Below are positions 45,074 to 54,993 of a stretch of DNA of 64,000 bases, piece after piece. The stretch spans positions 18,400-82,399 of the forward strand of contig CAOKVX010000012.1 of NCBI GenBank assembly GCA_948472945.1. The letters run 5' to 3'. Positions within the stretch are counted from its first letter, which is position 1, and the number at the start of each line of letters is the position of its first letter. Source of the DNA: an uncultured Clostridia bacterium (GTDB lineage: Bacteria > Bacillota > Clostridia > Lachnospirales > Lachnospiraceae). The notes under the pieces were generated by a model. The model worked only from the letters and a program-made list of their open reading frames with translations, was not told where the DNA came from and did no database searches. Position numbers and translations under genes: made by a program.

Positions 45074-46735
45074 TCATACCGGAAATACGCTCTTTCCCAC
45101 AAACTCCCTTAGAATTGAATTGTAGGCTATATTCTCACTGCTGACCCCTAAGAAATAATCGAGGAATTTGAGAAGTCTCTTTGCCTCCACATATTCCGGG
45201 GAATTCCTGTCAACCTTGAACAACAGCGGCTCCGCATACTGTTTGAGAACGGAGAGCTCATATATTAGGACCGAGTTGAACATTGCGTCGGCCTCCTCCT
45301 GAAACGGAAAAATATATTTGTCCTCCCCGTTTCTTACCGACTGCCACATACCAATTGTCTTTGTCGCGTCTGCTCCCCTTGTTCTGGCGTCTCTCACTAT
45401 TCTTCTCAACAGCCTTCCGTCCGTCGTGGGAATTCTGTTGTGCTCGTCTATGTTAAGCTGGGTAAGCGCGCTTATATATATTTTAAATTTGCTGTCCCTC
45501 GGCAGCGAGTATGATAGTTTATCATTCAGGCCGTGTATTCCCTCAATAACAAGTATATCGTCCTTGCCAAGCCTTTTTCTGCGGCCCTTGTACTCGCGCT
45601 CTCCTGTGATAAAGTTAAATGACGGCAGCTCTACCTCCTCGCCGTTTAACAGCGCTGTCATATCCCTGTTAAAAAGCTCTACGTCAATCGCCTCAAGACA
45701 CTCGAAATTATAACTTCCATCTTCATTAAGCGGGGTATCGCATCTGTTCATAAAATAATCGTCGACCGGAATCGGGTGAGGCGTAAGTCCGAGTGTGGAA
45801 AGCTGAACTGAAAGCCTGTGCGAAAACGTAGTCTTTCCCGAGGACGATGGTCCGGCTATCATTACAAACTTCATTCCGTCTTTCCTCGCAATACTTGCCG
45901 CTATATCTCCTATTCTCTTTTCGTGCAAAGCCTCCTGAATCATAATTACATCCTGTATCCTGCCGTCCGCTATAGCCTCGTTGAGCGCTCCTACCGTCTC
46001 GATATTCAGCGACTTTGCCCACTCGTTCGACTCTTTTAACACCGAATAAAACTTCGGACTTCCGACAAAAGGCTTGATTACAGAAGCCTCTTTTCTGTCA
46101 GGCACGATAAATACGAATCCGTCGCCGTACATTTTCAGCTCAAAGTATTTTAGTATGCCCGTACTGGCAGGCATAGCTCCGTAGTAATAATCATAAAATC
46201 CGTTGAGTTCATATACGTTGACACGGGAAGCCCTTCTGAATGTAAACAGCTTTTCTTTGTCCCTCATGCCAATCTCCGCAAACATTTTTACGGCATCGTC
46301 GGTTGACATAGACATCTTTTTAAACTTAATGTCACTACTTACATATTCGTGCATCTTTTCGGAAACCTTTTCGAGCAGCTCGTCGTTAAGCTCCGCTTTT
46401 CCCTCAAATTCACAATAATATGCGTTGCCTATAGTTGCCTCTATCGCCACCTTATCTACATTATCATGGCCGGCAACATTGTACATCGCTTTTAACATAA
46501 GCATGGAGAGACCCCTTATGTATATGCTGTTTCCAATTACAGTGTCTGTCGTTATAAATGACAATTTGCAGTCCGTCTCAATCCTCTTGTTAAGTTCGGT
46601 AACTTTACCATTTCTTATAGCCGCAATTATATCATATTTATACAAATGCGAATATTCCTCCGCAATGTCCTTAATTCTCGTACCGGCATTATATTTTTTT
46701 GTCTTTCCCTCTATAGAAACCCTTACATCGCCCAT
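45074..46735 (-). CDS. Nucleoside (uridine-like) kinase with TGS/ThrRS-like N-terminus
   Basis: 553 residues. N-terminal TGS-like domain (about 1-65) and a ThrRS second-additional-domain-like part, followed by a uridine kinase/phosphoribulokinase domain with Walker A IAGPSSSGKTTFSHRL and VDDYFMNRCDTPLNEDG. Such proteins are annotated as nucleoside kinase in Clostridia. The frame starts at 46753, but AGGAGG 8 bases before the 46735 ATG gives the start. Last gene of the dgt-dnaG-rpoD-trmK unit, 14 bases after trmK. Confidence 0.92.
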   Translation of the reverse strand: MGDVRVSIEGKTKKYNAGTRIKDIAEEYSHLYKYDIIAAIRNGKVTELNKRIETDCKLSFITTDTVIGNSIYIRGLSMLMLKAMYNVAGHDNVDKVAIEATIGNAYYCEFEGKAELNDELLEKVSEKMHEYVSSDIKFKKMSMSTDDAVKMFAEIGMRDKEKLFTFRRASRVNVYELNGFYDYYYGAMPASTGILKYFELKMYGDGFVFIVPDRKEASVIKPFVGSPKFYSVLKESNEWAKSLNIETVGALNEAIADGRIQDVIMIQEALHEKRIGDIAASIARKDGMKFVMIAGPSSSGKTTFSHRLSVQLSTLGLTPHPIPVDDYFMNRCDTPLNEDGSYNFECLEAIDVELFNRDMTALLNGEEVELPSFNFITGEREYKGRRKRLGKDDILVIEGIHGLNDKLSYSLPRDSKFKIYISALTQLNIDEHNRIPTTDGRLLRRIVRDARTRGADATKTIGMWQSVRNGEDKYIFPFQEEADAMFNSVLIYELSVLKQYAEPLLFKVDRNSPEYVEAKRLLKFLDYFLGVSSENIAYNSILREFVGKSVFPV

Positions 46736-46749
46736 ATGTTTTTGCCTCC

Positions 46750-47457
46750 TCATTCATGTGCAGCAAGATTCAATACATGTTCAATTATCCTATTCTTCTT
46801 TTTTATTGATTCTATGCATTCAATCTGTGTCTGTGTCTTATTTTCAGCTTTCTCAAGGTCATTTATAATGTTGTCGTTCTTAATGAGACTGTCAGCCAAA
46901 TATTTCATAAAAACTTCGTTTTTATATTCCACAAGCTTCCTGCCATATAAGTATTCCCATTCTTCCCCGTAATGTTCAATTCCGTGGACAGCTTTTATTA
47001 TTACGTAATATTTTGAATCTTCATATAACATGTCCTCATGAGAAATTGCATAGCCGTTATCATGAAGCCACCGTCTCACTTTCCAAACGTCAGACTGAGG
47101 CTGAAGAATCAGCTCCCCGCAGCCGTCATGTGCCCAAGGTGAATTTCCAAGGATTTCCGTAATAAGATTTCCGCCCATACCGCTTATTATAATCGACTTT
47201 ATTCCATACTCCGGTTTTACCATCTTAAGTCCGTCAGACTTAATTACAGTAATCTGATTTTCACAGTTATACAGCCTGATATTCTTCTCCGCCCTTGACA
47301 CCGGGCCGTCATTTACGTCGAGCGCATAAACATGGGGCGAAATATCGTTTTTTATAAGATAAATGGACGCGTACGCATGGTCGCACCCTACATCGGCTGC
47401 AATATTTCCGGGACTTACACAGTCTGCAATGCATTTTAACCTCCCTGAAAGCTGCAT
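46750..47457 (-). CDS. trmK: tRNA (adenine(22)-N1)-methyltransferase
   Basis: SAM-dependent methylase making m1A22 in tRNA. 235 residues with RLKCIADCVSPGNIAADVGC, the DVGCDHAYASIYLI SAM-binding motif, SGMGGNLITEIL, ILQPQSDVWKVRRWL and a C-terminal coiled-coil-like tail. Conserved downstream of rpoD in Firmicutes, and here it is 45 bases after rpoD. Confidence 0.95.
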   Translation of the reverse strand: MQLSGRLKCIADCVSPGNIAADVGCDHAYASIYLIKNDISPHVYALDVNDGPVSRAEKNIRLYNCENQITVIKSDGLKMVKPEYGIKSIIISGMGGNLITEILGNSPWAHDGCGELILQPQSDVWKVRRWLHDNGYAISHEDMLYEDSKYYVIIKAVHGIEHYGEEWEYLYGRKLVEYKNEVFMKYLADSLIKNDNIINDLEKAENKTQTQIECIESIKKKNRIIEHVLNLAAHE

Positions 47458-47502
47458 TGTTTTCTCCTCCGGTCAAGAAAATTAATACGTATTGTTTTCT
47501 AT

Positions 47503-48618
47503 TTAATCAAGATAATCCCTCAGTTTGCGGCTCCTGCTCGGATGTCTGAGCTTTCTGAGCGCTTTCGCCTCAATCTGCCTGATTCGTTCCCTGGTGACGT
47601 CAAATTCTTCTCCAACCTCCTCAAGAGTCCTGCCTTTTCCGTCGTCGAGCCCGAACCTCAGGCGCAGAACTTTCTGTTCCCTCTCTGTCAAGGTGTCGAG
47701 AACCTCGGCAAGCTGTTCTTTCAAAAGCGTGAAAGCCGCAGCCTCCGCAGGAACAGGAACATTTTCATCCTGTATGAAGTCTCCAAGATGGCTGTCCTCC
47801 TCCTCTCCGATAGGTGTCTCAAGCGATACCGGCTCCTGAGATATCTTCTGTATTTCCCTGACTCTGTCGACAGGAAGCTTCATTTCCTCCGCAATCTCCT
47901 CCGGATAAGGTTCCCTTCCGAGTTCCTGCAGAAGCTGTCTCTGAACCCTGATAAGTTTGTTAATCGTCTCTACCATATGGACAGGAATACGTATAGTCCT
48001 TGCCTGGTCCGCAATGGCCCTGGTTATGGCCTGACGAATCCACCATGTAGCATAAGTACTGAACTTGAATCCCTTGTTATAGTCAAATTTTTCAACGGCT
48101 TTGATTAGGCCGAGGTTGCCCTCCTGTATAAGGTCGAGGAACAGCATGCCGCGTCCTACATACCTCTTTGCGATACTTACAACAAGCCTTAGGTTTGCCT
48201 CCGCAAGCCTCTTTTTTGCATCTTCGTCTCCGGACTCCATCCTCTTTGCAAGGTCGACTTCCTCCTCAGCCGTAAGAAGGGGTACTTTTCCAATTTCCTT
48301 GAGATACATTCTTACAGGGTCCTCGACACTTATTCCCTCAGGCACCGACAAATCTATGCTCTCAAGGTCCTCCTCTTCCTCGTCGCGCTCCATCTCAAGG
48401 ATAAGCTCGTCCGTTACGTCGGCGTCCTCCGTAATACGAAGGACATCAACGCCGTTTTTCTCGAGATATGCATATATACTCTCGATTTTTTCAGGCGAAA
48501 GCGACATATCCTTAAAATAATTATTGATTTCCTCCTGCATCAGGACATTCTTTTCCTTTTTTGCAAGCTCAACCAATTCTTTCATTTTTTCTGTAAATTT
48601 AACCATACTTTCGTCCAT
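47503..48618 (-). CDS. rpoD: RNA polymerase primary sigma factor
   Basis: Sigma-70 (SigA) of 371 residues. Region 1.2 ([18 protein letters not shown]), region 2 with [20 protein letters not shown], region 3 and region 4.2 with [20 protein letters not shown]. The acidic region 1.1 is short, as in Gram-positives. AGGAGG lies 7 bases upstream of the ATG. It follows dnaG by 35 bases, the classical dnaG-rpoD order. The many TTGACA-17-TATAAT promoters in this window fit this sigma factor. Confidence 0.98.
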   Translation of the reverse strand: MDESMVKFTEKMKELVELAKKEKNVLMQEEINNYFKDMSLSPEKIESIYAYLEKNGVDVLRITEDADVTDELILEMERDEEEEDLESIDLSVPEGISVEDPVRMYLKEIGKVPLLTAEEEVDLAKRMESGDEDAKKRLAEANLRLVVSIAKRYVGRGMLFLDLIQEGNLGLIKAVEKFDYNKGFKFSTYATWWIRQAITRAIADQARTIRIPVHMVETINKLIRVQRQLLQELGREPYPEEIAEEMKLPVDRVREIQKISQEPVSLETPIGEEEDSHLGDFIQDENVPVPAEAAAFTLLKEQLAEVLDTLTEREQKVLRLRFGLDDGKGRTLEEVGEEFDVTRERIRQIEAKALRKLRHPSRSRKLRDYLD

Positions 48619-48653
48619 TACAGTACCTCCTGTCTTATAATAACTTAACCAAC

Positions 48654-50408
48654 CTACAAAGAAATATGCAGTTTCTCTAATTGTGACATCATAACCATCA
48701 GCCTCTGCAGTTCCTCCGGCTTTGACGCAGTCCTCGCCAAACGGTCTATATTCTGTTTCCTGATTCTCTTTACAATCTCGTTTAGAACTTTCTCTTTTTC
48801 AGTCTTGTCAAAATTCTCTTCCGGCAGATGGCGGTCAAACAATCCTGCAACTATCGTCTGTTCGCCAACATCCTCAAACCTGTTAATTATCCTCGCCGGA
48901 CTGACCGTCCTGCTCTCCTCATATTCGTCAAACACATACTTTGCAACGGTATTATACGGCTCATCAAAGAAATCCTCAGCGTCAATCCACCCCGAAAGCC
49001 TGCTTATCAGTTCAGGTTCGTTTGAGAGCCAGGTCAGCAGTAACCCCTGCGCCTGTCCGAGACCGTCCTCTTTAACCCGTTCCTTTTTCTTAGTGTAATT
49101 AATACTCTCCTTAATACCGGCCATTCCTGCGCTCTGTTTTGCCACAAGTTTTTTAAGGTCGTCAATTCTTATGTTATATTTTATGGCAAGAGCTTCTATA
49201 TAATTATTTCTCTCAAGCTCGTCCTCAAACGAAAGAATCTTTTTTGCCATTGCATTGTAAAACCATGTTTTCTGCTCGGGGTCGGAAAACTCATAATCCC
49301 TCTCAAGAATCATTATCTCAAACTCAAAGCTGCCGCATGCTTCTTCTATTCTTTTGCGGTATTCATCACTTCCAAGGTTTTTAATAAACTCATCAGGGTC
49401 TTTGTACGGCTGCATACTTAGCACTTTAACCGACAGCCCCGCCCCCTTCAGAATAGGAATGGCTCGAAGCGCCGCCTTTACGCCGGCTCCATCACTGTCA
49501 TACGTTATTATTACCCTGTCAGTGTATCTTTTAATCAAACGGGCCTGAAATCCGGTCAGAGCAGTTCCAAGAGAAGCACACGCAGACGTAAATCCGGCCT
49601 GATACAGCGCTATGACATCCATATACCCCTCGCACAGAAGAAAATACTTCTCATTAGTACGCCTCGCGTAGTTTAGGCCGTACAAATTGCGGCTCTTATC
49701 AAATATTGTAGTTTCCGGCGAGTTCATGTACTTGGGCAGCGCATCTCCCAAAACCCTTCCTCCAAATGCAATCACACGGTTATTTACATCCATAATCGGA
49801 AACATTACCCTGTTCCAAAATTTTTCCTTAGCGCCATATTTCTCGTCAAAGCTTATGAGTCCCGACGCTTTCAGCTCGTCGTCGCTATAACCCTTGTCCT
49901 TTAAAAATCTATATAATCCGTTTCCCTTACCTGTGAAACCAAGGCCAAACTTCCTGATTGTCTCCGGTGTAAGCCCCCTGCCTGAAAAATATGAATACCC
50001 GATTCCACCGGCCTCGGAAATAAGTACGGAATAGTAGTATGTGGCAGCCTGCGTATGTATGTCAAGCAGTCTCTTTTTCCTGTCGGCCGCCTTTCTTGAT
50101 TCCTCGCTCTCTCCCGCATCTGGAAGAACTATTCCGGCCCTTTCCGCAAGAGCTGATATCGCCTCCCTGAACGAAACACTGTCATATTCCATAATAAATG
50201 TATATGCGTTTCCGCCGGCGCCACAGCCAAAGCAGTGGTATATCTGTTTTTCGCGGTTTACGGAAAATGAAGGTGTCTTTTCGTTGTGGAACGGACATAA
50301 TCCGACATAACTGCCGCCCTGTTTTTTCAGATTAACGTATTGTGATATCAAATCAACTATGTCTGTTCGTTCTCTGATTTCCTCTACCAATTCATCAGGA
50401 TAGTACAT
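48654..50408 (-). CDS. dnaG: DNA primase
   Basis: Primase making RNA primers at the replication fork. 584 residues: CHC2 zinc finger ([13 protein letters not shown] then [10 protein letters not shown]), catalytic TOPRIM domain ([26 protein letters not shown]) and a helicase-binding C-terminal part. The frame opens at 50414, but AGGAGG abuts that ATG and fits the 50408 ATG at a spacing of 6. Lies between dgt and rpoD. Confidence 0.98.
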   Translation of the reverse strand: MYYPDELVEEIRERTDIVDLISQYVNLKKQGGSYVGLCPFHNEKTPSFSVNREKQIYHCFGCGAGGNAYTFIMEYDSVSFREAISALAERAGIVLPDAGESEESRKAADRKKRLLDIHTQAATYYYSVLISEAGGIGYSYFSGRGLTPETIRKFGLGFTGKGNGLYRFLKDKGYSDDELKASGLISFDEKYGAKEKFWNRVMFPIMDVNNRVIAFGGRVLGDALPKYMNSPETTIFDKSRNLYGLNYARRTNEKYFLLCEGYMDVIALYQAGFTSACASLGTALTGFQARLIKRYTDRVIITYDSDGAGVKAALRAIPILKGAGLSVKVLSMQPYKDPDEFIKNLGSDEYRKRIEEACGSFEFEIMILERDYEFSDPEQKTWFYNAMAKKILSFEDELERNNYIEALAIKYNIRIDDLKKLVAKQSAGMAGIKESINYTKKKERVKEDGLGQAQGLLLTWLSNEPELISRLSGWIDAEDFFDEPYNTVAKYVFDEYEESRTVSPARIINRFEDVGEQTIVAGLFDRHLPEENFDKTEKEKVLNEIVKRIRKQNIDRLARTASKPEELQRLMVMMSQLEKLHISL

Positions 50409-50501
50409 CAACATCCTCCTGTTACAAATCTTAATGTCGCTTACATTTTTAAAATGACGCTTTAATTAATCAACAGTTTATCTAACGCTCACAGTGCGCT
50501 T

Positions 50502-51509
50502 TCACATAATATTCCATGTCCTTGGTATCGTCAGCTTTTTAAACATATTTGTTGCATAGCGGTCAGACATACACGCTATGTAATCACACACAGCCCTCTG
50601 CGCCGAATCACCTTTATCAATAAGCCTGATAAATTCTTCAGGCATCTTTTCAATATTTTTCATATAATATTCAAATAATTGGTTAATTACATATGTGGCC
50701 TTTTGCTCCTCACCCTTGGCTGTAGGGTTTGTATATACATTTTCAAACATATATGTCCTAAGCCCCATAAAAGCCTTATATAGATCATCCGACATACATA
50801 TGTCATTTCTTCCGTCGCTCGTCAAAATAATATCGTGGATTATCGTATTAAGGCGTTGTCTGGTATCATTTCCCAAAAGGTTTGCATACTCTTTTGGAAT
50901 GTCGTCCTCGGACAAAAGATGAGCTCTTATGGCATCGTCAATGTCTGAGGCAATATATGCAATTTTATCCGACAGCCTTACTATCTTTCCCTCAAGGGTA
51001 GCCGGCGTACACGATGTCTGGTGGTTTCTTATACCGTCCCTCACCTCATATGTAAGATTCATGCCATTTCCGTTATTCTCAAGAATTTCAACAAGCCTAA
51101 CTCCCTGCTCGTTATGCGAAAAACCTTCCGGGCACAACTTGTCAAGCGCTCTCTCTCCGCAGTGACCGTAAGGCGTATGTCCAAGGTCATGTCCGAGCGC
51201 AATCGCCTCGGTGAGCTCCTCGTTGAGCCTTAACGCCTTTGCGATTGTCCTCGCATTCTGCGAGACCTCAAGAGTATGTATAAGTCTTGTCCTGTAATGA
51301 TCGCCCTGCGGCGCCAGAAACACCTGAGTCTTTTGTTTCAGCCTCCTGAAAGCTTTACAGTGAAGGATTCTGTCGCGGTCCCTTTGATATACAGGCCTTA
51401 TGTCACAAGGCTCCTCATATTTATCGCGTCCCTTTGACTCGTCGCTGAACGACGCATGCCGGCACAAAATCTCATGCTCTCTCTGCTCAAGCCTCTGCCG
51501 TATATTCAA
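50502..51509 (-). CDS. dgt: Deoxyguanosinetriphosphate triphosphohydrolase-like protein
   Basis: HD-domain dNTP triphosphohydrolase, 335 residues: RDRDRILHCKAFRRLKQKTQ, RTRLIHTLEVSQNARTI (His), GHDLGHTPYGHCGERAL (His-Asp) and DIDDAIRAHLL. Start is TTG; AGGAGGGG lies too far upstream, with an ATA in frame closer to it, so initiation here is not clear-cut. In Firmicutes dgt often precedes dnaG, as here. Confidence 0.95.
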   Translation of the reverse strand: MNIRQRLEQREHEILCRHASFSDESKGRDKYEEPCDIRPVYQRDRDRILHCKAFRRLKQKTQVFLAPQGDHYRTRLIHTLEVSQNARTIAKALRLNEELTEAIALGHDLGHTPYGHCGERALDKLCPEGFSHNEQGVRLVEILENNGNGMNLTYEVRDGIRNHQTSCTPATLEGKIVRLSDKIAYIASDIDDAIRAHLLSEDDIPKEYANLLGNDTRQRLNTIIHDIILTSDGRNDICMSDDLYKAFMGLRTYMFENVYTNPTAKGEEQKATYVINQLFEYYMKNIEKMPEEFIRLIDKGDSAQRAVCDYIACMSDRYATNMFKKLTIPRTWNIM

Positions 51510-51601
51510 CGTGTTATCTATCGTACGAACCCCTCCTGTCGAAATTTCTGAAAACGCTGATTAAAGCATTATAAAGTACTCCACATATATATAATTACAA
51601 C

Positions 51602-51626
51602 AAAAAAAAGGGGAATCCTTTTTTTT
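51602..51626 (-). terminator. Small A/T-rich hairpin, likely terminator after queH
   Basis: AAAAAAAAGG pairs with CCTTTTTTTT around a 5-base loop; works in either direction. About 55 bases downstream of the queH stop. Confidence 0.65.
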
Positions 51627-51680
51627 GCGGTTAATTAACTGTTTTTTTATTATTACCAGACAAATTCAGCGCTTAAAATC

Positions 51681-52316
51681 CTAGCTCATCGAAAACACGC
51701 ATCCGCAATAATTCTGCCTGTACAAATTATACTTTTCAGATAATTCTACACTTGTCTTGAATCCGTTTTTTTTCTTAAAATCTGACGGCAGCCATTTTAC
51801 ACCGTACTTTTCCGACAGCATATTTCCAATCTCGTTTATTTTTGCGGCATTTTTCAACGGGCTGATTGACAGCGTCGTGCAGAAATAGTCATAATTCCCA
51901 GCGCTTGCGCGCTCCGCTGTCCTCTCAAGACGCAGACAGTAACATTTAAAGCACCTCTCGCGGCCTTCCTCACATTCCTCAAGTCCTTTCACCTCACTGT
52001 AAAATTCGCCCGGGTCATAATCAAGGTCGACATAATCGACTTTTTTCCGAAACTCCATCTCCGATATCAGCCTTTTCAGCTCTTTTGACCTTTTTATATA
52101 TTCATTTTCAGTATTAATGTTAGGGTTGTAAAACAATACGGTAATGTCAAAAAATTCAGACAGATATACAAGACAATAACTGCTGCACGGTGCACAGCAC
52201 GCATGCAGCATTAACTTTGGCGTTATGTTTTCCCTACTTATATAATCTATAAGTTTATCAAGCTCTTTCTGATAATTTATATTACTCAATACATTTCTCC
52301 CGGTGCAGCTTGACAT
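51681..52316 (-). CDS. queH: Epoxyqueuosine reductase QueH
   Basis: Final step of queuosine tRNA modification, the iron-sulfur QueH family (former DUF208). 211 residues with LHACCAPCSSYCLVYL, NPNINTENEYIKRSKEL, CFKCYCLRLERTA and YCGCVFS; the paired cysteines bind the 4Fe-4S cluster and zinc or iron. ATG at 52316, with a TTG 11 codons in (GGGAGA 8 bases upstream) as an alternative start. It follows the aminotransferase gene by 18 bases. Confidence 0.95.
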   Translation of the reverse strand: MSSCTGRNVLSNINYQKELDKLIDYISRENITPKLMLHACCAPCSSYCLVYLSEFFDITVLFYNPNINTENEYIKRSKELKRLISEMEFRKKVDYVDLDYDPGEFYSEVKGLEECEEGRERCFKCYCLRLERTAERASAGNYDYFCTTLSISPLKNAAKINEIGNMLSEKYGVKWLPSDFKKKNGFKTSVELSEKYNLYRQNYCGCVFSMS

Positions 52317-52334
52317 CGCTAATACATTGTAGAT

Positions 52335-53618
52335 TTACTTCTCCGCAATAAGTTTTCTAAGCGTTACAAGCTTAACACATATAGTAAATAATTCGGTGGC
52401 CTTTTCAAGCTCGTCAAGCGATGGGTATGAAGGCGCAATCCTTATATTTGAATCCTCAGGGTCCTTTCCATAAGGGAATGTGGCTCCGGCTCCGGTAAGG
52501 ACAACCCCCGCTTCCATTGCAGTCTCCACTATGTCTTTCGCACAGCCTTCCAAGGAATTAAAGGAAATAAAGTAGCCGCCCTTAGGATTGGTCCAATTTC
52601 CTATCCCGAGTCCGCCAAGCTCCCTTTCAAATATATCGTGTACAAGCTTAAATTTCGGCCTCAACAGTTCGGCATGCTTTTTCATATGCTCAAGTATTCC
52701 GTTATAATCCTTAAAAAATCTTACATGTCTCAGCTGGTTAATCTTATCAGGACCTATTGTCTGCCATTTCAGCTGTGACAATATATCATTGACATTAGCC
52801 TTTGATGCCGCAAGCGCTGCAATTCCCGCTCCTGCAAACGATACCTTTGAGGTTGAACAGAACATATATACCATGTCCTCAGAACCATTTTTCTTACATT
52901 CTGCAAAGATATCAAGAAGCTTATCCTTGTCATCCGGAAACAAATCATGAACGCAGTATGCGTTATCCCAATAGATTCTAAAGTCTTTTGCCGCAGGTTT
53001 TAGCGCAGCCATCCTCTTTACAACCTCGTCCGAATATGTTATTCCGTCCGGATTAGAGTATTTCGGAACGCACCAGATTCCCTTAACGTCGGAATCATTG
53101 TTTACGTACTCCTCAACAACATCCATGTCCGGGCCATCGGCCGTCATAGGTACATTTACCAATTTAATTCCGTGATATTCAGTCACCGAAAAATGTCTGT
53201 CATATCCGGGTACAGGGCAGAGGAACTTTACATTTTCATTTTTAACCCAAGGCTCGCTGCCCATAATTCCCTTTATCACTGCCTTTGTGACAACGTCAAA
53301 CATTATATTTAAACTCGAATTGCCAAATATAATAACCTCGTCCGTGCTGACTCCGAGAATTCCTGCAACCAGCTCTTTCGCCTCAGGTATACCGTCAACT
53401 ACTCCATAGTTACGGCAGTCTACCGAACTTGTAAAGTCTGATTTGCTGTTAACAACGTCCATCATCGGAAGAGAAAGGTCAAGCTGTTCCGGCGACGGCT
53501 TTCCCCTAGACATATCAAGTTTAAGTCCGTGAGCTTTGAACTCATTATATTTATCTTCAACAAACTTTAGTTCTTCTTCTAACTCATTTTTGCCCATACT
53601 GCAATATTCCATGCTCAT
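52335..53618 (-). CDS. Aminotransferase class I/II, type Ic (MocR-like) aspartate aminotransferase
   Basis: 427-residue PLP enzyme of the aminotran_MocR/type Ic aspartate aminotransferase group. Conserved LDMSRGKPSPEQLDLS, YGVVDGIPEAKEL, SLNIMFDVVT, PGYDRHFSVTEYHGI, PKYSNPDGITYS, DNAYCVHDLF, and the PLP lysine in CSTSKVSFAGAGIAAL. GGAGG 7 bases before the ATG. Probably makes aspartate or a related amino acid. Confidence 0.94.
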   Translation of the reverse strand: MSMEYCSMGKNELEEELKFVEDKYNEFKAHGLKLDMSRGKPSPEQLDLSLPMMDVVNSKSDFTSSVDCRNYGVVDGIPEAKELVAGILGVSTDEVIIFGNSSLNIMFDVVTKAVIKGIMGSEPWVKNENVKFLCPVPGYDRHFSVTEYHGIKLVNVPMTADGPDMDVVEEYVNNDSDVKGIWCVPKYSNPDGITYSDEVVKRMAALKPAAKDFRIYWDNAYCVHDLFPDDKDKLLDIFAECKKNGSEDMVYMFCSTSKVSFAGAGIAALAASKANVNDILSQLKWQTIGPDKINQLRHVRFFKDYNGILEHMKKHAELLRPKFKLVHDIFERELGGLGIGNWTNPKGGYFISFNSLEGCAKDIVETAMEAGVVLTGAGATFPYGKDPEDSNIRIAPSYPSLDELEKATELFTICVKLVTLRKLIAEK

Positions 53619-53697
53619 TAGTTAGCCTCCTTAAGTCACTTACGTATTACACTTATTTGCATTTTCCAATGTATTATACAACTTTGACAAAAAAATA

Positions 53698-54315
53698 TCA
53701 AGAAAAATTTTTCATTTCCATCAAAAATCTGCAAACAGGAAAACCAACTATATTATAAAAATCACCGGAAATTCCTTTAATATATTTGGCGAACAGCCCC
53801 TGTACCGCATATCCCCCGGCTTTGTCGTACGGCTCCTCACACGATATATATTCATTTACCTCATCTTCATCCATCGGCACAACGCTGACTGTGCTCCCCT
53901 CGACAAATGTTTTTACAGCGTTGATTTTATATTCTCCATCGCCTCCATATATAAGTTTCGCGATGCTGACCCCCGTATTGACGGCGTGGTCCCTGCCCTG
54001 AATTTTTTTTATCATTTCATAAGCATGGCCCTTATCCCGAGGTTTGCCCATAATTATACCGTCGACTGATACCATTGTGTCTGCGCCAATGACAAATATG
54101 TCATCTCCACCTGCGATGACGTCAATTTGTCCAGCTATAATTTTATCTGCAACATCCAGACATTTCTGCCTTGAAAGCTCGCCAACAATGTTTTCCGGCT
54201 CACTGTATGACGATACTTCCTCGCAGTCCGACTTAATCACTTTAAAAGAAATCCCGACTTGCGTCAGGATTTCCTTTCTTCTCGGAGAACCGGAAGCTAA
54301 TATATATTCAGCCAT
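53698..54315 (-). CDS. maf: Maf family nucleotide pyrophosphatase
   Basis: House-cleaning pyrophosphatase, 205 residues: EYILASGSPRRKEILTQVGI, DVIAGGDDIFVIGADTMVS, GKPRDKGHAYEMI and PYDKAGGYAVQG. Its start overlaps the DUF4867 stop in TAATG, so the two are coupled. Confidence 0.97.
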   Translation of the reverse strand: MAEYILASGSPRRKEILTQVGISFKVIKSDCEEVSSYSEPENIVGELSRQKCLDVADKIIAGQIDVIAGGDDIFVIGADTMVSVDGIIMGKPRDKGHAYEMIKKIQGRDHAVNTGVSIAKLIYGGDGEYKINAVKTFVEGSTVSVVPMDEDEVNEYISCEEPYDKAGGYAVQGLFAKYIKGISGDFYNIVGFPVCRFLMEMKNFS

Positions 54316-54938
54316 TATAATACCGAAATATTTTCTCCCTTAAGTCCGTTGAATGCACCGCTTATTTTAGCGTCCGGATGTGCAATAAGCCACTTATTCT
54401 TTGCAACAAGCAATGAATCCTCGCCGCGCTTATCTATATTAGCCTCAAGGTCAAGATTTGTGTCCCTAGGCAGAACGATTACACACCTGAATCCGCCTCC
54501 ATCAACACCGCAAGGCGCATAGTGCAGAGTCGTGGCATAACATTCAATCATTGTACCTGCCGGCAGCTTGAAAGCTTCAATTTTAGAAGTGTCGTACGTA
54601 AAATCGTCGTTTACGTCCTGCTGCTGTCCCAGAAGCAGAATTAAATCATCGCACGCTATATTAATCTCCGACGAACGGTGGTACTCAACTGCGTTGAGCA
54701 GGCTGTTGTGCCCGTTGCAATATCCAATCTGAATAGGAAGTTCACCGTACACGCTGTCGGTAAGTACTTTGTATACCGGGAGCGCCTCAAGCTCAGAATC
54801 TGACGGAATATATATCACATCGTCAGGTAATGGGGTTTTACCCATTTTTTCGATAAGCTCGGAACAGTCGATTCCGGTTATAACCCTTCCATACTTTCTA
54901 AATGCGGCGTCTTTAACGCTCTTAATTTCAATTGCCAT
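54315..54938 (-). CDS. DUF4867 family protein
   Basis: 207-residue cytoplasmic protein of a family mostly in Clostridia, cupin-like in pattern: PIQIGYCNGHNSLLNAVEYH, EINIACDDLILLLGQ, LPAGTMIECYATTLHYAPCG. Role unknown; the LHYAPC and EVNHSSE-type histidines suggest metal binding, as in ureidoglycolate-type enzymes (inference). Translationally coupled to maf. Confidence 0.88.
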   Translation of the reverse strand: MAIEIKSVKDAAFRKYGRVITGIDCSELIEKMGKTPLPDDVIYIPSDSELEALPVYKVLTDSVYGELPIQIGYCNGHNSLLNAVEYHRSSEINIACDDLILLLGQQQDVNDDFTYDTSKIEAFKLPAGTMIECYATTLHYAPCGVDGGGFRCVIVLPRDTNLDLEANIDKRGEDSLLVAKNKWLIAHPDAKISGAFNGLKGENISVL

Positions 54939-54993
54939 AATAAAATCCCCCTTATAATAAATGTTATTTAAACAATATTTTTATACATCATAT

